In this document: positions 43,303 to 53,812 of the stretch, in pieces
Position numbering within the stretch: position 1 is the first letter of the stretch
Layout of the letters: the number at the start of each line of letters is the position of its first letter
From: Candidatus Methanoperedens sp.
Lineage (GTDB): Archaea > Halobacteriota > Methanosarcinia > Methanosarcinales > Methanoperedenaceae
Direction of reading: 5' to 3'
Length of the DNA stretch: 64,000 nt
Assembly (NCBI GenBank): GCA_012026835.1
Contig: VEPN01000011.1
Coordinates: forward strand, 1 to 64,000
Program-made: the position numbers and the translations under genes
Notes under the pieces: generated by a model
The model's database searches: none
What the model saw: the letters and a program-made list of their open reading frames with translations, nothing else
Told to the model about the DNA's origin: nothing

Positions 43303-44490
43303 ATGGATACTAAGAAATACAAAAATATTACACGGGGCGTTTCAGATACTTACGTCAACGTACACCCCATCCAGCGCGGCGGCGTTCTGACCGCAGAGGC
43401 ACGAAAAGCACTCCTTGAATTCGGCGACGGCTATTCGGTGTGCGATTACTGCTTCGAGGCAAGAGTTGACCTCGTAGACAATCCACCTGTCCACGACCTG
43501 GTGCAGGACGTGGCAGAGTTCCTTAATATGGATGACGTCAGGTTCACGGCAGGGTGCCGCCATGCAAAATGGGCTGCCATGCACATGGTATGCGAACCCG
43601 GCGACACTGTAGTGGTCGATGCCCTTGCCCACTACACATCGTATCTTGCCGCAGAGGCGAACAGATTGAATATAGTTGAAGTCCCGCATAACGGTTATCC
43701 AACTTTTGAGGTAGATATTGAAGGATACGCCAGTAAATTTGAGGAAGTGGAGCAGAAAACAGGCAAGCTTCCTTCGATGGCTGTACTTACGCATGTGGAT
43801 TACAGGTACGGGAATCTTGCAGATGCCGAAAAAGTAGGAAGGATCTGCAAGGAATACGGCGTCCCCTTCCTGCTGAACACAGCCTATTCATCAGGCATAA
43901 TGCCTGTGGATGGAAAAAAACTCCATGTGGATTTCCTGTGCGGCTCAGGACACAAGAGCTGGGCAGCATCAGCGCCGATAGGAATACTTGCCACAACGTA
44001 TGAATGGACAAGCAAGGTCTTTAATAAATCCACACTGCGGGGCGACTGGAGCGGCCGTGGCTTTACGAAGAAAGAGATAGCATTGTTTGGCTGCTCTCCG
44101 GTATTCGGCGCGCCTGTAGCCACCCTTATGGCGTCGTTCCCTGCTGTCGTGGAACGTGTAAAACACTGGGATGAAGAGGTCGAAAAAGCCCGGTATTTCG
44201 TGCGGGAACTTGAGAAAATCGAAGGTTTCCACCAGATGGGTGTCAAGCCAAAACAGCATACTCTAATGAACATCGAAAGCCTGCCGCTGCATGAGATAGC
44301 TGAAAAAGATAAACGCAGGGGCTACTTCCTCTATCATGAGCTCAAGAAGCGAAAGATAGTGGGGCTTCATCCCGGCATGAGCAAGAATTTCAAGATCAAC
44401 ACCTACGGCCTGAAATGGGAACAGGTGAAATATGTGGCTTCCGCTTTCAAGGATATTGCAAGAGAGAACGGAATAAAAGTCGAGGATTAA
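43303..44490 (+). CDS. pscS: O-phosphoseryl-tRNA(Cys):Cys-tRNA synthase (SepCysS)
   Basis: Converts phosphoseryl-tRNA(Cys) to cysteinyl-tRNA(Cys) with a PLP cofactor and a sulfur donor, the methanogen route to cysteine. The 395-residue protein shows IQRGGVLTAEARKAL, the conserved cysteines in SVCDYCFEARVDL and RFTAGCRHAKWAAMH, THVDYRYGNLADA, and the PLP lysine in CGSGHKSWAASAPIG. The three cysteines are those proposed to carry persulfide. A DUF169 gene follows 2 bp after the stop. Confidence 0.95.
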   Translation: MDTKKYKNITRGVSDTYVNVHPIQRGGVLTAEARKALLEFGDGYSVCDYCFEARVDLVDNPPVHDLVQDVAEFLNMDDVRFTAGCRHAKWAAMHMVCEPGDTVVVDALAHYTSYLAAEANRLNIVEVPHNGYPTFEVDIEGYASKFEEVEQKTGKLPSMAVLTHVDYRYGNLADAEKVGRICKEYGVPFLLNTAYSSGIMPVDGKKLHVDFLCGSGHKSWAASAPIGILATTYEWTSKVFNKSTLRGDWSGRGFTKKEIALFGCSPVFGAPVATLMASFPAVVERVKHWDEEVEKARYFVRELEKIEGFHQMGVKPKQHTLMNIESLPLHEIAEKDKRRGYFLYHELKKRKIVGLHPGMSKNFKINTYGLKWEQVKYVASAFKDIARENGIKVED

Positions 44491-44492
44491 AA

Positions 44493-45512
44493 ATGAAATA
44501 CGCAGAATTCTCAACAAAATTCAGGAAATTTTTTGAACTTCCATCATCACCGGTCGCGGTCAGAATAATAACGGATAGCTCACAGGAGCAAAAAACCGGC
44601 GTGCAACCCATGAGGTTTTGTGAAATGGTGAGGCGAAGCGCCTTTTATGGGGAGAGTTTCATTTTCGGGGTCGAGGAACTTACATGCACAAGCGGCGAGC
44701 TTGCTCTTGGTTTCACCGAACCTTCGTACGGGGAGGTATATCCGAGGATAAAACCCGCAAACACAAAGCTTGTTAGCGTCTCACCTCTTGAAAAAACAGA
44801 GAAAAAACCTGATGTTGTGATAATAGTGGGAAACCCGCGAAAGATTATGCGGGTCTCGACCATACTTTCCCAGTTGCATGAAAAACAACCTGTGGAGGCA
44901 AAATTCAAAGGTGAGTTCGCAGTATGCGGTGAGTGTACGGCGATACCTTTTATGGAAAAAAAAGTGAATCTCTCGCTTTTGTGCAACGGGGCAAGGATGT
45001 TCTCAGGCTTCAGGGACGATGAGATAGTGATGGGCTTCCCGCTTGATGACTTCATCCGCATTGCCGAAAGCACTGAAGAAAAAGAGATAACAAGCGCACT
45101 TTGCGGTTGTATAATGGACGATATTCCAGCAAATGCCGTCTCTGCGATTGAAAAAATAGGGTTTGGCAAAGGTACTGACCAGTTCTTCGGGAGATTCGGG
45201 GATGAAATCGTGAGGCTGTACACGCCCAAGGACAGGGAAGGAAAGATCACTTCGCTAACACTGCATATACCCGTCAAATTCAAGGACAGTGCCACTGCCA
45301 CCGGAGCAGACCAGGTAGCAGGAAAACTACTGGAGAAACCTATGCTTCACAGGGTACGGGATAACTGGGTGGATATCGCACTTCCCCTGGAGCTTGGCGA
45401 GTCCCTGAACAGGGCAAGCATGCGGGGTGAGAAGTTTGAAACACTGGTGAGAGAGGGGATCGATACGATAATTAAGGAAGTGGAGAAGGTCAAAAGGAAG
45501 GCCGGAAGCTAG
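44493..45512 (+). CDS. DUF169-family protein
   Basis: A 339-residue protein of unknown function from anaerobes. Typical features are ELPSSPVAVRIITD, RFCEMVRRSAFYGESFIFG, EELTCTSGELALGF, and a cysteine-containing FAVCGECTAIPF. ATG 44493 is chosen, 2 bp after the SepCysS stop; a longer frame would overlap it. The C-terminal 90 residues (REGKITSLTLHIPVKF on) look like an added domain. Co-transcription with SepCysS hints at sulfur or cysteine metabolism, inferred from position only. Confidence 0.85.
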   Translation: MKYAEFSTKFRKFFELPSSPVAVRIITDSSQEQKTGVQPMRFCEMVRRSAFYGESFIFGVEELTCTSGELALGFTEPSYGEVYPRIKPANTKLVSVSPLEKTEKKPDVVIIVGNPRKIMRVSTILSQLHEKQPVEAKFKGEFAVCGECTAIPFMEKKVNLSLLCNGARMFSGFRDDEIVMGFPLDDFIRIAESTEEKEITSALCGCIMDDIPANAVSAIEKIGFGKGTDQFFGRFGDEIVRLYTPKDREGKITSLTLHIPVKFKDSATATGADQVAGKLLEKPMLHRVRDNWVDIALPLELGESLNRASMRGEKFETLVREGIDTIIKEVEKVKRKAGS

Positions 45513-45608
45513 AAAAACCCTTGCAAACAGTTTTATCCATGTGATACAATTAAGTACCCATAATATATTCGCTATATATTTGGAAGAACCATCTGAGGGG
45601 ACATAAAC

Positions 45609-48323
45609 ATGGATGAGATACAGCTAACGGTTGCGAAAGCATACCCGAACGATTCAGGAAGAGGGATAGCGCGTCTTGACCCGCACACATTGATGGTGTT
45701 GCAGCTTACGCCTGGAGATATCGTAGAGATAGAAGGCAAGAGGCGTACATCTGCAAAAGTATGGCGCGCCGACCGGATAGACTGGGACCAGGAGATAATA
45801 CGTATCGATGGTTTCATAAGGCAGAATGCAAGCGCAGGTATCGGTGATTCTGTAAAGATAAAAAAAGCCGAGGTTAAGATCGCAGATAAAGTGGTTCTTG
45901 CGCCGCCTGAAGGCACATCCATCCAGTTCGGGGGTGAAGCCGAGGATATGGTAAAGCGGCAGATAATGAAACGCCCGATCACCAAAGGTGATATTATTCC
46001 TGTAATGAGTACAATGGCCCATCCTTTCCTCGGGCGCGTGGTAACTGGCCAGACCATTCCCCTGATCGCCATCGAGGCAGAGCCTGAAGGGGTAATCCTG
46101 ATCACAGAAGAGACAGACATCAAGCTTCGGGAAAAGCCCGTGGTGGTTGATGTCACAGGGACAGGGATAACCTATGAGGACATCGGCGGTTTAAGCGAAG
46201 AGATCCAGCGCCTGCGTGAGATGATTGAACTGCCATTGAAACACCCCGAAGTATTTGAAAGGCTGGGAATCGAATCACCAAAAGGAGTATTGATGTACGG
46301 TCCTCCCGGGACAGGGAAAACCCTGATAGCCAGGGCAGTGGCGAATGAATCAGGCGCAAACTTCTGTTCCATAGCCGGCCCTGAGATCATGAGCAAGTAC
46401 TACGGTGAGAGCGAACAGAGGCTGCGTGAGATTTTCGAGCAGGCAAAAAAAGATGCCCCATCCATTATTTTCATAGACGAACTGGATTCCATTGCTCCCA
46501 AAAGGGAAGAGGTGACCGGGGAGGTCGAAAGGAGGGTCGTGGCGCAGCTCTTAACAATGATGGACGGCATGGAAGAGAGGGGGCAGGTAGTGGTTATAGG
46601 GGCAACGAACCGCATCGATGCCATAGACCCCGCGCTTCGCCGCCCGGGCAGATTTGACCGCGAGATAGAAATTGGGGTGCCTGACCAGGCTGACAGGCTT
46701 GAGATCCTCCAGATACATTCGCGGGGCATGCCGATTTATCACTGGGAAAACGATATCGCGGAAAAAAAACTTGCAGAAAGGATTACGTCCTTTGAGGTTA
46801 ATTCTAAAGGGCGCATATCTGAAAACACTTTGAAGATCGAAATCCTGGAATCTGAAAAGAGTAAAATTGAAAATGAAATAAAAGAGATAAAAGATGAACA
46901 GGAGAAACAGGGTCAACTGAAACAATTGAAATCCAGGATTGAGGACCTGGAAAAAAATATCGTAACTCATAAGAATAACAATAAAAAGTTAGAGAAAGAA
47001 ATCCATTCGATTAATAAAATTAATGAAACATTAAAGGAAAAAAGAAACATTCTCGAAGCCATATTGGCCGACATAAACGAGATCAGGCAAACAAGCGAGA
47101 GGGAACTTGAAGATGTTTCCATTACATTTTCGGAAAAACATATCAAACAAAAAGATAAAAAAATCAGGGAGATAGAAGAAACCCTTTTTGAGTCAGGCGT
47201 GATCTCAGATAGTTATTTCAAGAAGGTTATTGAAGATTCCGCCCCGCATATGCTTGAACACTTCGCTTCTGTAACACATGGGTTCGTGGGAGCCGATATA
47301 TCGGCTCTTGTACGCGAGGCTGCTATGAAAGCACTTCGGAGATATCTTCCCCAGATAAAACTTGATGAAGCGGTTCCGCGCGAATTACTTAATAGCATGC
47401 AGGTGAAAGCAAGTGATTTTGAAGAAGCTTTGAAGGATGTCGAGCCTTCGGCGATGAGAGAAGTGATGGTCGAGATCCCGAAGGTTGCATGGGAAGACGT
47501 GGGTGGCCTTGATGAAGCAAAACAGGAGATTATAGAGGCTGTGGAATGGCCTCTTAAAAGACCTGAGAAATTCAGGAAAATGGGAATCAGGCCCCCGAAA
47601 GGAATTCTACTTTACGGCCCGCCGGGCACTGGCAAAACACTTCTTGCCAAGGCTGCTGCTAATGAAAGTTCGGCCAATTTCATAAGTATAAGGGGCCCGC
47701 AGCTTTTATCCAAATGGATAGGGGAATCAGAAAAGGCCGTGCGCGAGGTTTTCAAGAAAGCCAGGCAGGTTGCGCCATCAATACTGTTCCTTGATGAGCT
47801 TGATGCGATTGCACCTATCAGGGGCATGGATTTTGGCTCGAAAGCATCTGAGCGTGTTGTTAACCAGCTGTTGACCGAGCTTGATGGAATTGAAGTCCTG
47901 AAGAATGTCGTGGTGATAGCTGCGACGAACAGGCCCGAGATTGTCGATCCTGCACTTATCCGTTCTGGAAGGTTCGACAGGCTGGTTTTTGTGGGCCCGC
48001 CTGCAAGGGCCGAGAGGGTGGAGATATTCAGGATACACCTGAAAAATATCCCGCGCTCAGATGATGTGAACCTGGAAGAACTCGCTGATCTTACCGATAA
48101 TTATGTGGGATCGGATATTGAATCTCTATGCAGGGAAGCTGTGATGCTGGCACTGCGGAAAGATTTCGATGCTGAGAATGTTGAAATGAGGCATTTCCGC
48201 GACTCTCTGAAGAAAGTCAGGCCTGCACTCGTGGAAGGCATGATTGAATATTATGAGAAGCTGCAGGAGCAATTCAAAGGCGGGACAAAACAGGAACAGA
48301 AGTCTTATATAGGTTATAGGTAA
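45609..48323 (+). CDS. cdc48: CDC48/VCP-type AAA+ ATPase with a coiled-coil insertion in D1
   Basis: An archaeal unfoldase that feeds substrates to the proteasome. Residues 1-185 are the CDC48 N domain ([20 protein letters not shown]). D1 has GPPGTGKT at about 231 and [13 protein letters not shown]2 has GPPGTGKT at about 670 and [12 protein letters not shown]. Relatives are about 730-760 residues; this one is 904 because about 165 extra residues (roughly 376-550) split the D1 lid between HSRGMP and [14 protein letters not shown]. The insertion is charged and heptad-like ([20 protein letters not shown]), so a coiled coil. GAGGGGA and a TATA-like CTATATAT lie upstream. Confidence 0.95.
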   Translation: MDEIQLTVAKAYPNDSGRGIARLDPHTLMVLQLTPGDIVEIEGKRRTSAKVWRADRIDWDQEIIRIDGFIRQNASAGIGDSVKIKKAEVKIADKVVLAPPEGTSIQFGGEAEDMVKRQIMKRPITKGDIIPVMSTMAHPFLGRVVTGQTIPLIAIEAEPEGVILITEETDIKLREKPVVVDVTGTGITYEDIGGLSEEIQRLREMIELPLKHPEVFERLGIESPKGVLMYGPPGTGKTLIARAVANESGANFCSIAGPEIMSKYYGESEQRLREIFEQAKKDAPSIIFIDELDSIAPKREEVTGEVERRVVAQLLTMMDGMEERGQVVVIGATNRIDAIDPALRRPGRFDREIEIGVPDQADRLEILQIHSRGMPIYHWENDIAEKKLAERITSFEVNSKGRISENTLKIEILESEKSKIENEIKEIKDEQEKQGQLKQLKSRIEDLEKNIVTHKNNNKKLEKEIHSINKINETLKEKRNILEAILADINEIRQTSERELEDVSITFSEKHIKQKDKKIREIEETLFESGVISDSYFKKVIEDSAPHMLEHFASVTHGFVGADISALVREAAMKALRRYLPQIKLDEAVPRELLNSMQVKASDFEEALKDVEPSAMREVMVEIPKVAWEDVGGLDEAKQEIIEAVEWPLKRPEKFRKMGIRPPKGILLYGPPGTGKTLLAKAAANESSANFISIRGPQLLSKWIGESEKAVREVFKKARQVAPSILFLDELDAIAPIRGMDFGSKASERVVNQLLTELDGIEVLKNVVVIAATNRPEIVDPALIRSGRFDRLVFVGPPARAERVEIFRIHLKNIPRSDDVNLEELADLTDNYVGSDIESLCREAVMLALRKDFDAENVEMRHFRDSLKKVRPALVEGMIEYYEKLQEQFKGGTKQEQKSYIGYR

Positions 48324-48388
48324 AAAAAGCATGTTTGATGAACCTTTACAGATAAATAATATTCCGGGGTTCATAAAAAGGGATTACT

Positions 48389-48652
48389 ATGGCAAAGATA
48401 CTTGCAAAAAATTTGTCCAATAAAAAGGCAATGCTCACTGATGGGTCTGAATTAGGGCTTGCCACTGATGTAGTTATGGAAACACAGAGCGGAGAGTTGT
48501 TATACCTGGTCGTGAAACCCAATCCTATGGTGGATATCTCCAAATTCAAGACACAGGATAATTATGTACTTATTCCTTTTGAAGCCGTCAGGGCAGCCAA
48601 GGATTACGCTATAATTGATAAAAAGATGGTGACAGGTGGCGACATCGAGTAA
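48389..48652 (+). CDS. PRC-barrel domain protein
   Basis: An 87-residue beta-rich protein (KILAKNLSNKKAMLTDGSEL, GLATDVVMETQSGELLYLVV, VLIPFEAVRAAKDYAII), the size and pattern of stand-alone archaeal PRC-barrels, which are thought to link cell-division or RNA-processing proteins. Single-PRC proteins such as CdpB interact with FtsZ or SepF in other archaea; ftsZ lies two genes downstream on the same strand, which makes a division role possible here. Confidence 0.85.
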   Translation: MAKILAKNLSNKKAMLTDGSELGLATDVVMETQSGELLYLVVKPNPMVDISKFKTQDNYVLIPFEAVRAAKDYAIIDKKMVTGGDIE

Positions 48653-48682
48653 TATTTTTTATCGGGATTGGAAGGCACTGTT

Positions 48683-50059
48683 TTGAGTGGTGAGGCCAGG
48701 GTTACAATAATTTGTTCTAAAAAAGACAGGGCAAGCCAGAATATTAAAAACAGCCTTCTGTCCCTGCGGAAATGGGAGAATGCAGAATCTGTTATCTATA
48801 CTGTTTTTGAATTCAAGAATTTCAGGATCGTAGAGATAGATGAACCGCTCATAGAACAGGACGGTCTTGATAAAAAGCTGGCAGCGTGCGGTCTCCCTGC
48901 AAATATCTTGGTTTTTGCATCAAAGCACAGGAGTAAAGACGGAAGAGCTATCCTTACAGTGCATCCGACCGGGAATGCAGGGGAGGCAAAGTACGGGGGG
49001 CTGGCAGGAAGATTTGCGACTGCTGCGCCCCAGGCTATGCGTTCATTGCTTCGCTCGCTTAAAATATTAACAGAAAATGAGGATTATGAGATTACTCTCG
49101 AATGTACCCATCACGGGCCAAGCGAATTGGATGTACCTTCGGTGTTCGTTGAGATAGGAAGCGGCGAAGAGCAATGGCTTGATGAGGTGGCTGGGAGGAT
49201 TGTTGCAAACGCGATATTGATGATGAACGAAAATGAGGCACCCGTCGCTGTAGGTTTTGGCGGCACACACTATGCCCCCAGGCAGACAGCCCTTATTCTT
49301 GAAACAGATATTACTTTCGGGCACATATTTCCGTCCCATTCACTTGATGGACTTGATGTACATCTTATCAAGGAAGCTTTCCTGAAATCAGGTGCGGATT
49401 TTGCTTACTTTGACCGGAAGTCAATGAATGCAAAGCAGCGTGAGAAACTGGAAGCGATAATAGAAAGCATCGGCTTTGAAGTGCTCAAGGAGAGCGATAT
49501 AAGGGATATGGACGGGGTTCCATGGCAGTTTTGTAACCAGTTGCGGCAGAAGGTAAAGGAAGTCTGTCCGAAAGGCAGGCCAAAGATAACTGATAAGATA
49601 AAATGCGAAATATTAGCATGCCCGGGGTGCATCTGTCCTAAAGTTAAGATAGCCCGTATAAATCCGGCCCTGTTATCAGAAGCTGAAAAACTTGACAAAA
49701 AAAAGCTTACTAAATTCCTTTCAGACCATAACATCGCTTATATTGAATACGATGATGGGAGGTTCGCACACGTCATAATAGCGCTGGATAGCGATTGTGC
49801 CAGGCTTGTCTCCCAGGAATTGACTGAAGAATGTCTTGAAATCATTAAAAAATATTATGATGTTTCTGTAAATAAAGGAACATTGCAAATAACGGAAAAA
49901 AAGTTCAGCCCGAAACTTGCAAATTCCCTTGGAATACCGGAAGGCCCTTTATACGGCAAACTTGCAAAGGGTGAATCTGTAGTTATAGGCGGAAAAACTA
50001 TAAATCCGGAAATGGTATATGAAACAAATAAAAGAATGATTAAATTGAGCTACGATTGA
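48683..50059 (+). CDS. dtdA: D-aminoacyl-tRNA deacylase (DtdA) with C-terminal extension
   Basis: Removes D-amino acids from mischarged tRNA. The first 270 residues are the archaeal DTD2 domain: [54 protein letters not shown] and [17 protein letters not shown] further 180 residues include a CPGCICPK segment and end in [20 protein letters not shown], which resembles the tail of RNase Z-like proteins. TTG 48683 is chosen with GGAAGG upstream; TTG 48668 is an in-frame alternative. Typical stand-alone members are shorter. Confidence 0.88.
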   Translation: MSGEARVTIICSKKDRASQNIKNSLLSLRKWENAESVIYTVFEFKNFRIVEIDEPLIEQDGLDKKLAACGLPANILVFASKHRSKDGRAILTVHPTGNAGEAKYGGLAGRFATAAPQAMRSLLRSLKILTENEDYEITLECTHHGPSELDVPSVFVEIGSGEEQWLDEVAGRIVANAILMMNENEAPVAVGFGGTHYAPRQTALILETDITFGHIFPSHSLDGLDVHLIKEAFLKSGADFAYFDRKSMNAKQREKLEAIIESIGFEVLKESDIRDMDGVPWQFCNQLRQKVKEVCPKGRPKITDKIKCEILACPGCICPKVKIARINPALLSEAEKLDKKKLTKFLSDHNIAYIEYDDGRFAHVIIALDSDCARLVSQELTEECLEIIKKYYDVSVNKGTLQITEKKFSPKLANSLGIPEGPLYGKLAKGESVVIGGKTINPEMVYETNKRMIKLSYD

Positions 50060-50070
50060 GGGATAAAACC

Positions 50071-51162
50071 ATGGAATCAATAATAACTGAGGCGCTTTCA
50101 AGAGCAGGTGAATCTAAAATCCCGATAGTTGGGGAAACGGATGAAGAACTCCTGGCAGTTTTACAGGAGTTAAGAACAAATATCGTTGTAATAGGATGCG
50201 GGGGTTCTGGTTCGAACACTATCCAGAGAATGTCAGAGGAAGGAATAAGCGGGGCAGAGCTGTTCGCCATCAATACCGATGCCCAGCACCTCCTGAATAT
50301 CAAGGTCAGGAAGAAAATCCTGATCGGCAGGAGCAGGACACGGGGGCTTGGCGCGGGAAGCATGCCGCAGATAGGACAGGATGCGGCCCAGGAATCAAAA
50401 GCCCAGATAGAGAAGGCGGTCGGAAATGCAGATATGGTTTTTGTGACATGCGGCCTCGGCGGCGGGACGGGTACAGGCTCGGCGCCTGTTGTTTCAGAGG
50501 TTGCGCGGGACGCAGGTGCCCTTACCATAGCGGTCGTGACGCTCCCGTTCACTGTTGAAGGCGCAGTACGCATGGACAATGCTGAGGCAGGACTTGAGAG
50601 ATTGCGGGATGTTGTGGATACTGTGATAGTAGTTCCGAATGATAAACTACTTGAAGTGGTTCCCCACCTGCCGCTGCAGGCGGCATTCAAGGTGGCAGAT
50701 GAAGTCCTGATGAGGGCGGTAAAAGGGATCACAGAACTGATTACCAAACCCGGGCTTGTCAATCTTGATTTCGCAGACGTGAGAGTTATAATGCAAAAGT
50801 CAGGTGTGGCAATGATAGGACTTGGCGAGGCTGAAGGTGAGAACAAAGCAATCGAATCCGTGCAGAAGGCGCTTCGAAGTCCACTGCTGGATGTTGATGT
50901 TTCAGGTGCGACGGGTGCTCTCGTTAATGTCGTGGGAGGTCCGGATATGACAATTGCCGAAGCTGAAAGCGTTGTAAATGAACTTTATGCCCGTATCGAC
51001 CCCAAAGCAAGGTTGATCTGGGGCGCGACCGTGGACCCTGAGCTTGAGCATATTATAAGGACCATGATAGTCGTTACAGGGGTCAAATCCCCCCAGATAC
51101 TCGGAAGGAACACGGCAGGAAACATCGGGACAGCAAGATACGGGATTGATGTTGTCAGATAG
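50071..51162 (+). CDS. ftsZ: Cell-division GTPase FtsZ
   Basis: Forms the division ring. The 363-residue protein has [17 protein letters not shown], the tubulin signature [37 protein letters not shown] and the T7-loop region with [14 protein letters not shown]. Length is normal and there is a short N-terminal extension of about 35 residues. ATG 50071 is preferred to an upstream TTG that overlaps dtdA; GAGGGA lies 9 bp before it. Confidence 0.95.
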   Translation: MESIITEALSRAGESKIPIVGETDEELLAVLQELRTNIVVIGCGGSGSNTIQRMSEEGISGAELFAINTDAQHLLNIKVRKKILIGRSRTRGLGAGSMPQIGQDAAQESKAQIEKAVGNADMVFVTCGLGGGTGTGSAPVVSEVARDAGALTIAVVTLPFTVEGAVRMDNAEAGLERLRDVVDTVIVVPNDKLLEVVPHLPLQAAFKVADEVLMRAVKGITELITKPGLVNLDFADVRVIMQKSGVAMIGLGEAEGENKAIESVQKALRSPLLDVDVSGATGALVNVVGGPDMTIAEAESVVNELYARIDPKARLIWGATVDPELEHIIRTMIVVTGVKSPQILGRNTAGNIGTARYGIDVVR

Positions 51163-51182
51163 GGTTATTTATCTGTAGTCTG

Positions 51183-51905
51183 ATGCATGCATACATAAAC
51201 GAGATTTTTAATTCCGTACAGGGCGAAGGTCCTTATGTAGGCGTGCGCCAGGTATTTGTGCGTTTTGCACAATGCCAGTTGCATTGCGCATACTGTGATA
51301 CTCCTCTTTCCCGTAATATCCCCCGGCTCTGCAGGGTTAAGAGAAACCTGAAAGATTCCTATTCTATTAAAAATCCGATAGGAAGGGGTGAGCTTGAAAA
51401 ACAGGTACATAAGTTATGGACTCCTTCGACAAGACACATAAGCCTGACAGGGGGAGAACCCCTCATCCACGCGGATTTTATCAGGGAGCTTGAACTGGAA
51501 TATCCGTTATATCTTGAAACCAATTCCGGATTCCCGGATAAAGCAAGAGAATTGCGGGACATGATCGCGATAGCTTCATGCGATATCAAATTACCTGAGC
51601 ACGATTCGACTGACCATTACGAAGAATTGCTTGCAAATGAGCTTGAGACCATTTCCATATTCAACAGGACAGCAGAGACCTTTGTGAAAATTGTGATTCT
51701 TCCTAAAACCACAAAGGAATCCATATCTCCTGCTGTTTCAGGTATCGCCTCAATAGACAGGAGTATTCCTCTCATCCTCCAGCCAGCGACACAAGAAAAA
51801 ATAGTACCAAGAGGATTGCTGTTGGAGTTGATGGATTTTGCAGGAGAAAAATTAAAGGATGTGCGTGCGATACCACAAACGCACAAGATGCTGGGACTTC
51901 CCTAA
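51183..51905 (+). CDS. queE: 7-carboxy-7-deazaguanine synthase-like radical SAM protein
   Basis: A 240-residue radical SAM enzyme of the QueE family, a step in making the deazaguanine precursor of archaeosine in tRNA. It begins NEIFNSVQGEGPYVGVRQVF and has FAQCQLHCAYCDTPL, the C-x3-C-x2-C site for the 4Fe-4S cluster, then HISLTGGEPLIHADFI and a C-terminal ILQPAT. It starts 20 bp after ftsZ and overlaps a convergent lipoprotein gene by 4 bp. Confidence 0.88.
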   Translation: MHAYINEIFNSVQGEGPYVGVRQVFVRFAQCQLHCAYCDTPLSRNIPRLCRVKRNLKDSYSIKNPIGRGELEKQVHKLWTPSTRHISLTGGEPLIHADFIRELELEYPLYLETNSGFPDKARELRDMIAIASCDIKLPEHDSTDHYEELLANELETISIFNRTAETFVKIVILPKTTKESISPAVSGIASIDRSIPLILQPATQEKIVPRGLLLELMDFAGEKLKDVRAIPQTHKMLGLP

Positions 51906-52408
51906 TTGCCTGTTGTAGTGGCCAGTGCCATCAACGAATTGTTATCAAAGGATTTTCCAACTAAAAACATGTATTTATCGTTTGCCCACACCACACTATA
52001 ACGTGATCTTTGCTCTCCTTTTATTATTGAATAATCCGTGATCTTTGTAGCCTTATAACCGTTAAGCTGGACATCCTCAAAGGGACTGAAATCACCTTTG
52101 TATTGTTTTCTTATGTCTTCTTTATACTGGGAAAGAAGAGAGGAAGGATTGTCATTTTTAACCGCCTGGATATAAATCTCATCTCCATTATATCTATAGA
52201 TGCCCTCTGTGGCGTTCATGGAATTTCCGCCGATGACCATCTGTATATCATGTACACCCAGATATGTAAACCCGGCTGGCAGGTTGGTTTTCGGGATTAC
52301 ATCAGATCCGGGATTATCGACCTTAGTTCCATTATTATCATCCAGGCATCCGGAAATAAAAACTACAGTAGCAAGCAATATGAGTAAAGATAAAGATTTG
52401 GTTGACAT
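51902..52408 (-). CDS. Lipoprotein of unknown function
   Basis: A 168-residue exported protein. The signal peptide (LSLLILLATVVFISGC) ends in a lipobox with cysteine at residue 21, so it is probably lipid-anchored outside the cell. The rest (FTYLGVHDIQMVIGG, YIQAVKNDNPSSLLSQY, VWANDKYMFLVGKSF) is soluble and not in a family I know. It diverges from another lipoprotein gene across a 113-bp intergenic region. Confidence 0.75.
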   Translation of the reverse strand: MSTKSLSLLILLATVVFISGCLDDNNGTKVDNPGSDVIPKTNLPAGFTYLGVHDIQMVIGGNSMNATEGIYRYNGDEIYIQAVKNDNPSSLLSQYKEDIRKQYKGDFSPFEDVQLNGYKATKITDYSIIKGEQRSRYSVVWANDKYMFLVGKSFDNNSLMALATTTGN

Positions 52409-52521
52409 TTATTGCCTCCTCTTGTCTAAATATGCTTCAGAGTTAAAAAAGTATCGGTAACTGCGAATTCATTGGAAGTCAAAGCAAGAGTTATATATTT
52501 TCAAGGTCAAGTTAACATGCA

Positions 52522-53361
52522 ATGAAGAATAAAACCTTTATACTGATCGCAGTTTCTCTACTTGTGATAACAGCAGGATGCCTGTCATCCCAAAAAGCGG
52601 AAGTGGTCAAGAATTTTGACCGGAGTGATTTATCCCTTAATGAAGAATCCCCTAATAGAGAAGGGGGAGCTAATGATTACAAAACCGCAGGTTCTGACAG
52701 AAAAATTATTTCAATGGCAAATATCCAGATTGAAGTACAAAGTGTCCAGGCAGCTTTTAACCAGATAACGAATATCACCATAGCAAGCGGCGGTTTTATC
52801 TCAAGCTCTTCAATTTATGATGCCGGGGGCCGCAATAATGGCCGGGTGATAATAAGGGTACCGCAAAAGAATTTCTATCCGGCGGTTGAACAGATAGAAT
52901 CCGCGGGTACGGTAAAGTCCAGGCAGATTTCCGGGCAGGATGTTACAGAGGAGTTCATCGATCTGGAGGCGCGCCTTGGCAACCTGAAAAAACAGGAAAC
53001 AAGGTTGCAGGAAATCCTGAAAATGGCTGCGACAGTAAAAGATGTTCTTGAGATCGAGCATGAACTTGAGCGCGTGCGCGGCGAGATAGAGCGCCTGACC
53101 GGCAGGCTGAATTACCTTAACCAGAGCGTGGAGATGTCAACGATTTCAGTGAACGCAATGGAACCTGCGCCTTTAACAGGCGAGGAATGGGGTATAACAG
53201 ATGCGCTGGGGGAGTCATTAAGGGGATTTGTCGCGAGTATTAAAGGAATCATTATTTTCATAGGCTATGCAATTCCGATAGCAGTGTTTTTAATCGTTGC
53301 AATTTTTGTAGCTCGTGGTCTCATTTTCCGACTCCGTGAATGGATAGATATCAGGAAATGA
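52522..53361 (+). CDS. DUF4349-family lipoprotein
   Basis: A 279-residue membrane protein: a lipobox signal (FILIAVSLLVITAGCLSS), an outside domain (SMANIQIEVQSVQAAFNQIT, GRVIIRVPQKNFYPAVEQIE), a coiled coil (EIEHELERVRGEIERLTGRL) and a C-terminal transmembrane helix near 240-265. The region SRQISGQDVTEEFIDLEARL is the DUF4349 signature. Function unknown; members are thought to be surface or envelope proteins. Confidence 0.88.
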   Translation: MKNKTFILIAVSLLVITAGCLSSQKAEVVKNFDRSDLSLNEESPNREGGANDYKTAGSDRKIISMANIQIEVQSVQAAFNQITNITIASGGFISSSSIYDAGGRNNGRVIIRVPQKNFYPAVEQIESAGTVKSRQISGQDVTEEFIDLEARLGNLKKQETRLQEILKMAATVKDVLEIEHELERVRGEIERLTGRLNYLNQSVEMSTISVNAMEPAPLTGEEWGITDALGESLRGFVASIKGIIIFIGYAIPIAVFLIVAIFVARGLIFRLREWIDIRK

Positions 53362-53416
53362 TAATATCAGGAAAAAACAGGTAAGTATTTATATAGACTG
53401 AGATAAAATTAAACTG

Positions 53417-53812
53417 ATGGATAGGGAACTAAATATACTACTGGTAAGTACATCTGTTATTATCTCTTTTATTGGGTTATTTTTTGTTATTAAAATATGT
53501 GCAGTATGGACAAGTGTGGATAAAGGAGTATTAAAAGCCAGGGTCTTTCTAAGCAGCAATTTCTTAATGAAAAACTGGATATATGTCTTTCTCGCCGGCG
53601 CTTTTATTGCAATGCGAAGAATGATTCAACTTTTGGATTTATTGGAATTCCCGGTAAAAAGCAGAGGTATGGATTATCTATTTGACTTAATGGGACTTAT
53701 AGTAATATCCCTGTTAGTAATGCTTGCTTTCCAGTGGTACAGACTTGTATATTCCACATTTCCGGATGGCGGGAGATCAATGAAAGCCGCCGCTCCTGCA
53801 ATTAAGCCATAA
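53417..53812 (+). CDS. Small four-helix membrane protein
   Basis: A 131-residue protein with hydrophobic segments at about 8-25, 52-66, 85-110, and a basic tail. It resembles the 42753-43112 product in spacing and in the motifs VWTSVD, NFLMKNWIYVF and FQWYRLVYS. It is preceded by a TATA-like ATTTATATAG. No named family is recognised. Confidence 0.65.
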   Translation: MDRELNILLVSTSVIISFIGLFFVIKICAVWTSVDKGVLKARVFLSSNFLMKNWIYVFLAGAFIAMRRMIQLLDLLEFPVKSRGMDYLFDLMGLIVISLLVMLAFQWYRLVYSTFPDGGRSMKAAAPAIKP

